Of a stretch of DNA of 64,000 nt, positions 53,685 through 64,000 are shown piece by piece. The DNA lies in the NCBI GenBank assembly GCA_038380795.1, contig CM076269.1:1860001-1924000 (forward strand), in the 5' to 3' direction. The position numbers were made by a program, and so were the translations under genes. Source of the stretch: Pyrocephalus nanus (lineage: Eukaryota > Chordata > Aves > Passeriformes > Tyrannidae). The notes under the pieces were generated by a model that worked only from the letters and a program-made list of their open reading frames with translations, did not search any database and was not told the origin of the DNA. The stretch's first letter is position 1, and every line of letters starts with the position of its first letter.

Positions 53685-55638
53685 TATATGACACCAAACC
53701 CTGTATGATTTTAGAGTGATTTTTTTTTTTTTTCCCACTGGGGTAAATCTCTGATAATATCATTGTCAGTAGTAAAGATGTTTTCACCGTGGAGTTAAAT
53801 ACTTACAGCATTGACAGTAGCTGGAAATACTTCAGTGGTTATTGTTGTAGTCATTAGTCTAGGTGAAGTAGTGCTGGCATGTTTTCCCTCTGGGTAGAAT
53901 TCCTCAGCCTAATTGTCTCCTCCTTGCCAGACCATATTTGATATCTTCAGGTTTGGAGACTGGATATTTTCCAGCAATTAATGGCTTTTCTCAGTTATAG
54001 ATTGAAATTATTTCCTTTTGTGATTTAGTCTGCTCTCCAGCAGTGAAGCTATTGAATTCCAGAACATTTAAATGGGATAACTTACAAATAGGGCTAATAT
54101 AAAAATCAGTCATCAAGCCACATAAAAGCTCTGTGGCCCACTGTAGAAGATGGATAGTTCACACGTAATTTTTGACAAGAATGAAACAGTATTGACTTAA
54201 AAACTAAAATAAATAAATCCATTATTTACTACTGTGCTCTCTTCTTCTAATGACCTAACCTTAATATTAGCTTAGAGCAATATAAGTCCATGTGTCTCAC
54301 AGAGCAGCACCAGGCAACCTCATCTAACCTCTTGAAGAGTGCTTGCAATCAAATTTCATCAAGCTGCTCCTGCCTTTAGTCCTTTAACTTGGGTTTGACA
54401 AAAGTACATCGTGAACTCTTTATCTCTGATGCCCCGACTGGACTCCTTAAGGTACTTTGTCCACTCAGAGCATAATTAGCCTGTGGTTTCAGAAATCAAT
54501 GAATACTGTTCCACAATGGAAAAAGCTTCTGTAGCCACTGTTTTATGGCCTCCCATGTCATTTGAGCTATTACTTCTCTCAAAGCAATTTTACCACATCT
54601 TTTATGGTGTTCTGCTTTTTAAATCCAAAATGGAACATGGGATACAGATCTCGAAAGCAAGAAATGTTTTCAATACTGCTTCAGATATGTTACAGGAAAT
54701 TATCTTCAATAAACTTTGTCCTTTGAAAACTAATGTAGTAGAATGACACCTGGGCTTCAGAATGTACCACCTATTTTTAAGTAGCAGATTCAAAATCATA
54801 AAGAGGGACTTTTAACTGAACACTGATGAGCCCATTTGTCCTTTCTGCATATGGATCTGCCCTTCCTGACTAAAAAAAAAAGACATGCAGTCTTCATTTT
54901 GAGCTGTTTATTTGAGAGCTAAGGCATCTCCCAAGGACCAGGAAGGTGGTCTGGAAGTGTGAGATGCATGAATTCACGTTCATCCTGACTTCCAGCTCTG
55001 TGTTTCATTTGCTGTTAGATGGGCCATTGCTGAGGAAGCCAGAGGTCACTACCTCTGAGTGACAATCCCCACGTGTCTGTAGGAGACATGTATCCATAGC
55101 TGTTGGGATTTACACAGGGACAGAGTAATCCTGATATGGTTATGCTGTCTTTCTTTAGATGCTTTTAACATCTGTTGGATGCAGATCAGATGGATTACAA
55201 GATTTGATATGTGGTAATGCACAGTTTCTTTGCAGAAGAAAAGTTCTCCTGCTGGAAAACTATGTCCTCTACAAGAAGAGTGTTTATGCTTCTGATTTAA
55301 CATGCAAAAACAAATGTGTCATACTGAGTCTGTGTATTTTAGAAAGTTCTGCAAACAGAGTTTTGAGAAGTGAGAGTTGGAAATAACAAGAACCAGGTGC
55401 ATTGGGAATTGAAAAACTTTGAGTCTCGTTTTCCTGAATACCATTATACAATGTCTAGTGGAGTACTGGAGGGATATGTGTACACAGCATAAATAAATAG
55501 GCATTATTTAGATGCACCCTCGTGTTCTGATACACCCACTTTGATGGATGGTGCTGATTCTATGCCAGCAGTATGGTAAACAGAAAATGCAGTGGGAAAT
55601 CTACAAGAAATTACAATGCAGCTATTGTGTGGCTATAA

Positions 55639-55700
55639 TTTGGTTTGGTTTTGGTTGGATTTCTGGTTTGGTTTCTTGGTTGTTTGGTTGGGTTTTTTTA
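55639..55700. repeat. T/G-rich low-complexity (TTTGG)n-like stretch
   Basis: Repeated TTTGG/TTGGTTT units of varying length, ending in a T run. It inflates hydrophobic open frames in this area. Confidence 0.7.
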
Positions 55701-58700
55701 AATGCAATTCTATTTGCAGTGTCAAAACAGAACTTCCACTTGGGCTGCCCATTCAGTTCTGCAGAGGGCACAGTTACCAACTGGCAAAGCTGTCTCAGTA
55801 GGGAACTGCTCTGCTACTCACTTTCCTCCAAGCAAAAATATTCTGATTGTGCATGTGCTGTCTTACTTTTCAGTTAAAGGATGATTTTCATTAAAAACAA
55901 ACAAGTGAGCATCAAAAACGAAAGCTGAATTGGGAATTATGTAATTTAATAATGGGGAAGTTTCTAAAAGTCTTCTGCTGGTAGCATTCAGAGAAACACT
56001 GACACCTGCACACTGCCAGCAGCTTGAACCCAGCCTATCCCCATCCAGCTGCACTTCACCTTGTATTAATTTTGGGTTTTTGAAGGAGGCAAACCAAGAA
56101 ACTAATGATGTGTCTAATCCTCGAGTGGTAAACTTGACACAGAGTGTCTGCCAGAACGTTGAGGTTAGGGTTTTGTAATTTGACCAGTGTGAGGCAGAGA
56201 AAGGAAGAGCAGTGTGATCTTCATTCTTGACTTCTGCTTGTCCCCGTGCCTTTAACAACCAGAGAAGTTATTTTATGAGTCAGTGGGAACACAGTGCTGC
56301 TGTTGCCACGTGACATTCAAGACCCCAGGACGTAGTTCTGTTAACCTGCAGGGTGATGGGTCCCCATCCTGACATAGAACAGCGCCATTTCTTATCACAG
56401 CCTTTGCTGCACGTGTGTAGGCACTTTGATAAAGCTGATCAGATAATGTTCAGTGTTCCTCTGCCTCCTTCCAGCAGTGTTGTCTCTCACTTGCACCCTT
56501 CTTCACATCTTGTTTACCCATACCATGATGGCGCCATGGTGGGTTTCACTTATAAGCTGTAAAGTGGTGATGCACTTCCTGTCTGTGTTTTCTGAATAAA
56601 TATCTTTCTTTTTTTTGTTTTCTGGTTTGGGAAAGCGTTGCCGGGAAGTTTTTCTTCCCTCTTAATCAAACTGTTTGCTAAGCTGTTTTCCTTCTGTCTA
56701 ATCTCCTGCATGGGACCAAAATGTTTAGATTTGAGTGGTGGCATCTTACTCACTCACATCCTGTCAGATGGGAGAGCTGTGTTGTTTGAGTTCACAGCAT
56801 ATCCAACTGGGAGCTGTGTGTGACTGGAACTGAAACTGGGATTATTTTTCTATCCCATCCTATTCTATATCTACTTCCCAGTTTTCCAGAGATTCTCTCT
56901 GCACTGCACAGAGTCCCCTGCTCTCCAGAGGTGCCAGGGAGGCAGTGCTGGGGAAAAACTGGGACAGGGACACACTCAATATTTATTCCCTCCTTCAATT
57001 ATTTATTCCCCTCTTTCCTTGTATATCACTAATTTGAGCACCTTGCAGGTGCTTCTTTGGGTAAATGGTTTGTTTCCAGTCAAGGATTAATACTTTCAAT
57101 GATATATCCCACTCCACAACCCCATTCTTCATACATGAGTGATCACAAATTATAGATTTTCTTTTTTTTTGATATTTCACAAGTGTTGAAAAGGCAGGTT
57201 GTTCTGTGTGGCTAAACAAATGACAATTTCATCACTGGCACCTACCCAATAATAAATGCTTTCCATGTTTAATTTATAATGTCTGGAAATACCAGCAAGA
57301 GATGAGGGAAATAGTTTAGATAATATATTAACCTGTCCAAACCTTGTCCAGTCTCTGAAACTCAACCTGAGTGTGATTTTTAATATGTAGGAAACTTTCT
57401 TTTCCTCCTTCTTTTACACTGTTCTGCCCTGTTCCTTAACTGGGACTAGGGGATTTTTCTTTCATGAGGACCTTTAGTTCATCCAGACACAAAGGAACTG
57501 CTGATCCAAAATCATCTCTGTGAGAGAAAGTAGTTGTTTGCTGTACTAATAACTTTTAGGAGACTAGCTAGTTGCAGAGCCACTGAGTTCAAACCAGTTA
57601 AAAACTCCTGACAAGCTACAAAAACATCCTGAGAAGGCCATTTGAAAAGTTCTTGCAAGGGGGTAGGGAATTATGAAATCTTAGCAAGGCAGCTTGCAGT
57701 GGCAAGATTTCCCATGCAGCAACTGCATGGTTCCCTGCCCTGGTGTAGGACTAAGATGAATCAGGCCCATTATGAAAGAAATTCGTATTTAAATGAGATT
57801 TCCAGCCTAGTTCTACGGTCTCCAGTGGTTATTCTGAGCATCTGCTCTTTCATGCTGATTTAGACCAAGCTCAAATGCTGAATCTTTGGAGAATCATAAA
57901 TAAATTGTGTTAAATTGGCATTAATGGAAACGAATCACAAGAAAGGAAAGGCAAGGTTGTTAATGGCATCGCTGTTCTTAACTCGGCCTTTGATGGCTGC
58001 AGATGCACAGTCCTGCAGCACAGCAGTAATGTATGTGAGATCACCCACTGTTCTGAGACCTCCAGACAAGCAAAGCACAGCAGGGTGAGTAGCACTGGAA
58101 TTTGTTTTACAGGAAGCCTTTCATTTCCTTGCTTTTGAGGGGTTAAGTGAGGCACTTCAAGCACTGTTCTCCCATGAGGGCTGCACTAGGGAAGGGTAGT
58201 TTTCGTTTCCCCCGGGGGCTCCATAGCAGCTTTGGCAGCAGAGGCTACTGTCAAAAGAGAGCAGTGGGATGCAATGAATCAGTGTATTCCCCAGCCACTC
58301 TGGCTGCATTCTCTTCCCACCCAGTGCTGTCCATTTTTCAGACTCCTGTGTCTGATACCGGTCCCCAGCCCTGTGCTGCCAGGGCTGATCTTGACAGATG
58401 GATTTGCCCCAGGGACCTACAGGCCTGGATTAGGGCAAAATTAACTGTTGATGTTTTAATTGTCTTATGTGGTGAGGGGAGTGCACTGAATAGAACTGCA
58501 GTATAAGGGCTGCTTCCAGTCCTTAGGAACATCAAGCTTCATTAAACTCCTGTAAATCACACCGCTGGGTGTACACACGTTCCCGGGTGGCTTTGGGGAG
58601 AACTCAGGCTATCAAATTCAGCTGTGGGCAGGCATTCTTAACCCATTAAAATCCTTCTCTGGAATGCTAAGGAGTCCAAAGGCTCTGTCTGCCACAGGCA

Positions 58701-60347
58701 GGTCGCTGCTGCCTCTGGTTGGTTGTCCCAGCCACAGCACAGGTGCCCTGTGTGGGGAGCCAGGACGTGGCCCCGCTACAGAAGCAGAGGAATGAGAGCC
58801 TGTAGCAAGGCCCCAGGAGAAAGCCTTGGGAGATGTAGGTCCAACAGTCAGATTCTGATCCAAAATCAGATCAAGAGTCCTTTGAATTTCAGCTTTCCCG
58901 TGTAAGAGCCAGGAGCAAGGCAGCTGAGCAGTGGGATGTGCCGCCCGGGCACTGGATGTGCTGCTCCCAGGGGAAAAACTCCTCCAGCCTTGGCCACCCC
59001 ACCCACAAATTCAACACTGCCAGTGTTCTCATCAGCTTGCTTGCCAATCAGTTAAGGCCATCAGCCTGTCTGATCGTTGCATGCCGGAGATCACAGAATA
59101 TATTCCCTACTCGCTTTTCACATCTACAAGAAATCTCATTTTGCGTGGGCTGGGGAGTGCTGAAAATGCACAGGTCGTTCTGTTTAGCTTTGGGGATTTC
59201 AGCCTCGTTTGTTTGCTGCTTGAAGTTAAGGGAGAAACAATTTGCTTTGAAATTTGTGAAAAGGGAAAAAAGGAAAAACTTCTGAGTGGTTGTGAATCAA
59301 TATGACAAGTTTCACCCCAAAACTAACTCTTCGTATTATTTGTCATCATATCATCAAAAGTCTATCACAGATATATGCCCAATGCAATGAAAATCTTTCA
59401 TAGCTCTTTGATAAATCCACTACCCTAAGACTTTTCCTCATGACATTTTTCATGTAAAATATGCAAACAGCATTACAAAAATCTTATATCTAAAATTGAA
59501 AACTCAAAGCATTTTCTCATGCTTGTCACAATAATAACATTATGTAATTTTGTAGCTGTAGCTGTCTTGGTGTTTTCTTACTGTAGGTTATAACTTTATT
59601 TGTATTTTAATGCTGGATGGTTGTAATGAGAAGGTAAAATTTGCACTTTATTAGGATATGGAATAAAAAAGAAAAAATTTCCTGTTGATTAGTTTTGGGG
59701 GGTTTTTCCACTAAAATCTTACCCAATTCCTCTAGCTTCCAATTGCTTCATGGCCCTAAAATCCAAAAATGATTCTTCCTTTTTTTTATTGGTATATTTT
59801 AAAGTTTCTAAATAATTTAATTTTCTTTATACAAAAATGTATGTAGCAATGCTAAACAAAATTCATTCACATTTTACTTAATAAACAGCATTACCTGATG
59901 TAAAAGAGTGATTGTTCAAACACTGGATCCAATTTATAGTCCTCTGTGACCAGGGAAGTCTTCCATCAATGCCCAAGCTTTTTAGTAATCCTACTCAATC
60001 CTAAACCAGCAGTATTCTCATGTTAATGACCAAAAGTGTGCAAGTGTTTTAATACAGAATTACCAGCTCAAATCAAAATGCAGTTTGAAAGGCCTTTCAT
60101 GTTTTTCTTGCTTTTTATAATCCTTAATACATTTTCAAGAGACTAGTAGAGGTATGATGACATGCAGCTGACAGTTGATTCCATCTAACCACAAATGCAT
60201 TTCTGTACAGTGAAATACATGCCAGAAGTATTTTTAAGGTAAGAATGGAAAATTGATTTTATTCTACAATTGTACCGTGTAAGACTCCTACCAAAGTTCA
60301 GGTACACATTCCTATATCCTCCACCAAACAAAAAACCCAACATCAGG

Positions 60348-60430
60348 AAAACAAAACAAACAAAAAACCACAAACAAACAAACAAAAAACCCACAACACA
60401 AACAAAACAAACAAACAAAAAGTTTAAAAA
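60348..60430. repeat. (CAAA)n/(AAAC)n low-complexity tract
   Basis: About 80 bases of only A and C on the + strand apart from a few bases, in CAAA-type units, followed by an A run. The opposite strand reads as a Phe/Val/Cys-rich open frame that is an artefact of the repeat. Confidence 0.85.
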
Positions 60431-61143
60431 AAAAAATCCAAACCCAGCATCCCAACAACCTGGTCCCCACACCACCACTGGCATTTCTTAAGACACTGCA
60501 GCTATTTGGGAAATGCCTTGTGTATCAAACTTGAATGCAGCATTACCATTTGGCCATCTTGTCTCTAAAGTCTCCAAATTTCTCATCATTTACTGGAGAA
60601 AAAAAAAAAAAAAAAGAAAGCACATTTAAAGGAATGTGTATTCCTGAGATACTGCCTCCAGTATTTAGTGAGTGTCTGTACACCAGTGAATGCACATGGC
60701 ACAATTAAATTAGGTGGCAACAAAGCAGGTGGATTATATGAGTGCTGTCATTTAAAGTCTCCTTTCTGTACAGGCAGAACATTTTGTTTAAAAAAAAAAA
60801 AAAAACAAAAAAAAAACCATATTTTTTCATCTATAAATGCCATTATTTTTTTTCCTGACATCCTTTAAATCCCAAATCCAATAATATTATAAATCATGCA
60901 AAATTTGGAAAATTACTTTAAGCCCCTGGGCTTCACATTGGAGTCTTGTCTGAATAAAAAATTCAAGTTGTTTACACAGAGAACTCAGTGATATTTTTTC
61001 CATCATTTTTGATCTTATATAATATTTTGTGTGAAAAAACCCCACCACATTTAGATAGACTGCGTATGAAACTCCTTTTTTTTTTTTTTCTTGGAAACTT
61101 CTTCACTTGCCTTTCTCATTAACCCAGTAGTTTTCCACAGCCT

Positions 61144-61155
61144 ACTGACGTCAGT
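61144..61155. promoter_or_regulatory. Perfect CRE palindrome
   Basis: ACTGACGTCAGT is a 12-base perfect palindrome holding the full cAMP-response element TGACGTCA (61146-61153). CREB/ATF binding is a motif-based inference. It lies about 2.7 kb upstream of exon 3. Confidence 0.35.
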
Positions 61156-63885
61156 GACTTTTATGTCATTAATTTCAATGGAAGCAGGATGTGGTCCAGT
61201 AAATTATGCCCCAGCAGGGTCTGCTGAGTATTACATTAGACCATGGGAATAGTGAAAAGAAAGCTCCATATGAACTTCACTCTTTAAAATATTCATTCCT
61301 GTGTTTGCAGTGTAAGTTACTGCTGTTCCTTCAATGTTCAGAAGGTTTCTCAAATTATCTGAAAGGCTCTCTCAATAAATAAGCTTGCTAAGGGAATATA
61401 GTCACCACTGAACCCCTTACAGACATCATAAATACTGAGGAAAAACACCAATCATCCAGTGAAGTTATTTAGGCATAACTGCAGCAAATTTATTGATAAA
61501 CCACTGTACGAGTCATTTTAATATTGCTTATAAATCCTTTGGCCCACCTGAAAAAGGCAATATTGCTGGATATTGGGGACTGCAGCTGAACTCCTAGGAA
61601 CAAAAAAATCCAAGAGGAAAGTTCTTGCATGTCACTTGTGGCCTCCTCAGCTCTGTTATTCCTCTACTTTGAATCAATTCCTGCCATCATTGGTGTCCTG
61701 CTTCTCATCTTCCATTCCAGCTATCCTCTGAGCTTTCCAGAGTCAACACAAATTGTTTTCTAGAATCTGTAGTACTTTCCCAAGACCAAGTTGACTTGGC
61801 AGCTGTAACAGTGTAGTCCACTTTTCTTTGTCATTAAATGCCAGGGTCTGGGAGCAAACTTGGGTTGCAGAGGAGTCAAACAGACACACACAAATTACAT
61901 TAGAAGTGGACCTTGTTATCAAGGTCTGTGAAATGTTCTGGGACCTGGTCCCTGCAACGCCACTTGCCAAGCCTGATTTTTTTTGTGTTCTTCTGCCTTT
62001 GCTTTTGATCTTGGATCTACACCACACTTTTTCCTCCCTATCATAATTCCACTTAAGCTAATTTGGTTTTACTTTGGCATTCTTTAATATCCAAATTATA
62101 CACGATCTCTGCTGTATTCTCATGAATACCAAAGCTGTAGGATAAATATTGTTGACGTTTGTTGGCAAAGTGCTTTTATACTTGGATTCCTCATTAAATT
62201 ACATTCAATTTTAGTTTTAATGAGCGTAATCCGTTTGATACTGTTGACCCAAATCCCCCTGAGGAAAACTGCAGTTCTGAATTGATATTTGCATGTCTGA
62301 GTCGACTGAGTCACATTCAAAACCATGTCAGACTTCAAATCTCAAAAAAAAACAACTGTTCCAGAATCGAGCTAGGGGTTGTGACTAAGTTATGTTCCAG
62401 AAATTTATTCCTGCAACGTTTTATGCCTCTTGCTGTGCTTTAATCTTGTCCCTGCCCTGCCTTACGTGACACTTTACCTATCTGCACCCTGTCTCTGTGA
62501 AGTCCTTAGGAGAACAATGACCATCAGGAAGCAGGAGCACCTTTCTAAAACTTATCCTCGGGTGCCTTTTCTGAAATCATATTTCTTCTCCCTGTCATGC
62601 TCCTTAAATCATTTCTCTTCTGCAATAAATTGTTATTTCTCTCCCTGTTAGAATTCTTTCCTGTCATTCATCATGTTATGAGTACATTTTGCTTGAGAAC
62701 AGGAAAAAAATCCCCATAGATTTCAGGAAGCCTTTAACTCTTTTCCTTTCTCATGAATCAGAAAATAGAGAATTCTACCCAGAGAGCTTCTTTGGGAGAG
62801 TTTCATTGATTTGTTTGTTTCAAAGTTTTGGAGTGCCTTAAAAGAAATGGGCTATTGGAAAGATGGAATTATCAGTGCTGTGAGTGTTTCAGTTTGATAA
62901 ATAGTGTGCCTGGGTAAGACAGCTTTTGAAATTTTTCTCGAATTTGGTCTGAAAATTATTTAAGAGGCTACAGGGACCTTGGAAGTTTCTGGAGAGGAAG
63001 TGGCTTTCTTGAGTCATTGCAGAAGATCAGTATGGGGTTCAGAGCAGGAGTTTATGATTTTGTTTGACCTTTGATCAAGCTCCCTGGGTCCCTGTGCTCA
63101 CAATGACAGCACATGCTGAGGCTCTGCAGAGATGATGTGGTCTTCAAACTTGCTTATAGTGTTCCTTTGTGGGGAGGCATGGGATTAACCAGGTAAAATA
63201 GGTGATGTAAATTTGCAGGTCCAGAAATGACTGCTTGCACAGCAATTGCTGAGAGCTAGGGATCAAGCCGTGAAGCTTCCTCATCTCTTTGTTAAGGTCT
63301 TTGTGATAACTAAGAAAAAACAATGTACTTGAGGACTCAGGTCAGTCAGTAAGGTGAATTTGTAAGTTTGTTGTCTGGTACTGCTGAGAAATACCAGGGA
63401 AGGTCTTTAAAAACAGGCCATAAAAATGTGCATTTAGATAAAGTGATTCTGCTTTGATGTTAGAGAATGAAGAGGAATGAATTATATCCTTCTGAGCTCT
63501 GTTTTCTATGATTCTAAATTCCAAGGTGCATCCTCAGAGAGACTCTCTACCTCTGTATTTTTGGATAGGAGAAAGTGCTATCAAATACAACCATGGCAGA
63601 GCATGTACCTGTCTCAATCCTTTATTCCAAGTGTATATCCAATTAAACCATTCGCTTCAGTATCCCACTGATTTCCTCATTTGTTGATTCACGCAGGAAT
63701 AGCGCTGCTGAACACCTGATTACATCCTTGGCACTGGGAAAACTGTATAGACAAACACCAAGAGTGCCAGCTCAGCATTTAAAACTTACACAAATAAAAT
63801 ACCAGAGCCAAATTAAGCTTATACCGCGCTGCTCTCTTCAATCGTCAAATGCAAATACATTTCTCTGTAATTTATGTCTTGGCAG

Positions 63886-64000
63886 ATGATAATGAGTGTG
63901 AAAATGCTACTCAGCCTTGTGGAGAGCATGCCAATTGCACAAACACGGTGGGAAGTTATTTCTGCATGTGCATGCCTGGTTTCAGATCCAGCAATGGTCA
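63886..64000 (+). CDS. ADGRL4: ADGRL4 exon 3, partial (calcium-binding EGF domain 2)
   Basis: The acceptor TGTCTTGGCAG precedes AT-GAT-AAT-GAG-TGT. Joined to the last G of exon 2, this gives D58-D-N-E-C, the classic start of a calcium-binding EGF. Cysteines are seen at residues 62, 69, 75, 84 and 86; the sixth lies beyond the window. The stretch C75-T-N-T-V-G-S-Y-F-C84 fits the C-x-[DN]-x4-[FY]-x-C pattern linked to Asp/Asn beta-hydroxylation. N64-A-T and N74-C-T are possible N-glycosylation sites. Human ADGRL4, as recalled, carries the same DDNEC, NCTNT and GFRSS strings, which is what fixes the identity. The exon runs off the end two bases into codon 96, so its donor is not visible. Confidence 0.95.
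   Translation, partial: MIMSVKMLLSLVESMPIAQTRWEVISACACLVSDPAMV

Larger units (their letters stand above)
30681..63885 (+). other. ADGRL4: ADGRL4 intron 2 (phase 1, 33.2 kb)
   Basis: The intron runs from the GTAAAC donor to the TGTCTTGGCAG acceptor. Apart from the repeats and motif clusters listed separately, it is AT-rich single-copy-looking DNA. Reading all six frames, I recognise no protein domain. The longest open frame (49494 to 48988, minus strand, 168 codons) is within what chance allows in this much DNA. No tRNA- or snRNA-like sequence was recognised. Confidence 0.85.
28957..64000 (+). other. ADGRL4: ADGRL4 (ELTD1) gene, 5' part, truncated by window end
   Basis: This is the gene-level entry. 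Three coding exons (28999-29020, 30531-30680, 63886-64000) join in one frame through two phase-1 introns. They encode a signal peptide, an EGF domain and a calcium-binding EGF domain, in the order found at the N-terminus of ADGRL4. ADGRL4 is an adhesion GPCR of the latrophilin-related group, expressed on endothelial cells and linked to vessel growth (established knowledge). The joined protein reads MKLLPFLVLISSLLDYG, then the two EGF modules. Human ADGRL4 as I recall it begins MKRLPLLVVFSTLLN and has the same EGF pair. The 5' end given here is a guess placed about 30 bases after a TTTTAA element. The GAIN and seven-helix domains must lie beyond the window. Confidence 0.92.

Noticed and set aside
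60185..60484. 99-codon hydrophobic minus-strand frame resembling a membrane protein
   Set aside because: It is a read-through of the (CAAA)n tract; the Phe/Val/Cys pattern is an artefact of the repeat.
63495..63520. TTTTCTATGATTCTAAATT, resembling a CR1 3' terminus
   Set aside because: No CR1 body is recognisable upstream, and short AT-rich strings like this arise by chance.

Overview
This is a vertebrate nuclear genome window, most likely from a bird. The evidence is AT-rich, gene-poor DNA (roughly 40% G+C by eye), spliced exons with GT/AG boundaries, and low repeat density. The only recognisable interspersed elements are CR1/L3-type LINE fragments: one well-preserved CR1 3' end closing on the ATTCTGTGAT-type terminus usual in birds, one antisense CR1, and two very old L3-like fragments. 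I saw no Alu, B1, L1 or LTR sequence. CR1 also occurs in turtles and crocodilians, so bird is the best reading but not proven. No bacterial-style operons, CRISPR arrays, tRNA or rRNA genes were seen.

The one gene I can support is the 5' end of ADGRL4 (also called ELTD1), an adhesion G-protein-coupled receptor of endothelium, on the + strand. Three coding exons lie in the window. Exon 1 (28999-29020) is only 22 coding bases and encodes MKLLPFL plus one base. Exon 2 (30531-30680) finishes the signal peptide and carries the first EGF domain. Exon 3 (63886 to the window end) carries a calcium-binding EGF domain that opens with DDNEC. Both introns are phase 1 and the reading frame joins exactly across them, giving a continuous 95-residue N-terminus that aligns with the human protein as I recall it. 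The gene continues past 64000, where the rest of the stalk, the GAIN domain and the seven-helix domain are expected.

Layout: 1-28.5 kb is intergenic 5' flank with a CR1 3' end at 7.0-7.2 kb, an isolated CpG-rich patch with clustered E-boxes at 7.3-7.8 kb, a perfect 2 x 40 bp tandem duplication at 10.3 kb, and an L3/CR1 relic at 21.9-22.2 kb. The inferred promoter lies at 28.5-28.96 kb: a pyrimidine-rich tract, an ETS-type motif and a TTTTAA element. Intron 1 is short (1.5 kb). Intron 2 is long (33.2 kb) and holds two more LINE fragments, simple repeats, two GC/CpG-rich patches and several compact palindromic sites (paired FOX motifs, a hairpin on a MEF2 motif, a CRE palindrome). These are candidate regulatory elements of an endothelial gene; they are motif matches only.

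The open reading frames of 60-168 codons scattered over the rest of the window look like chance. None shows a recognisable domain, and many overlap on opposite strands. I found no evidence for a novel multi-gene system here.
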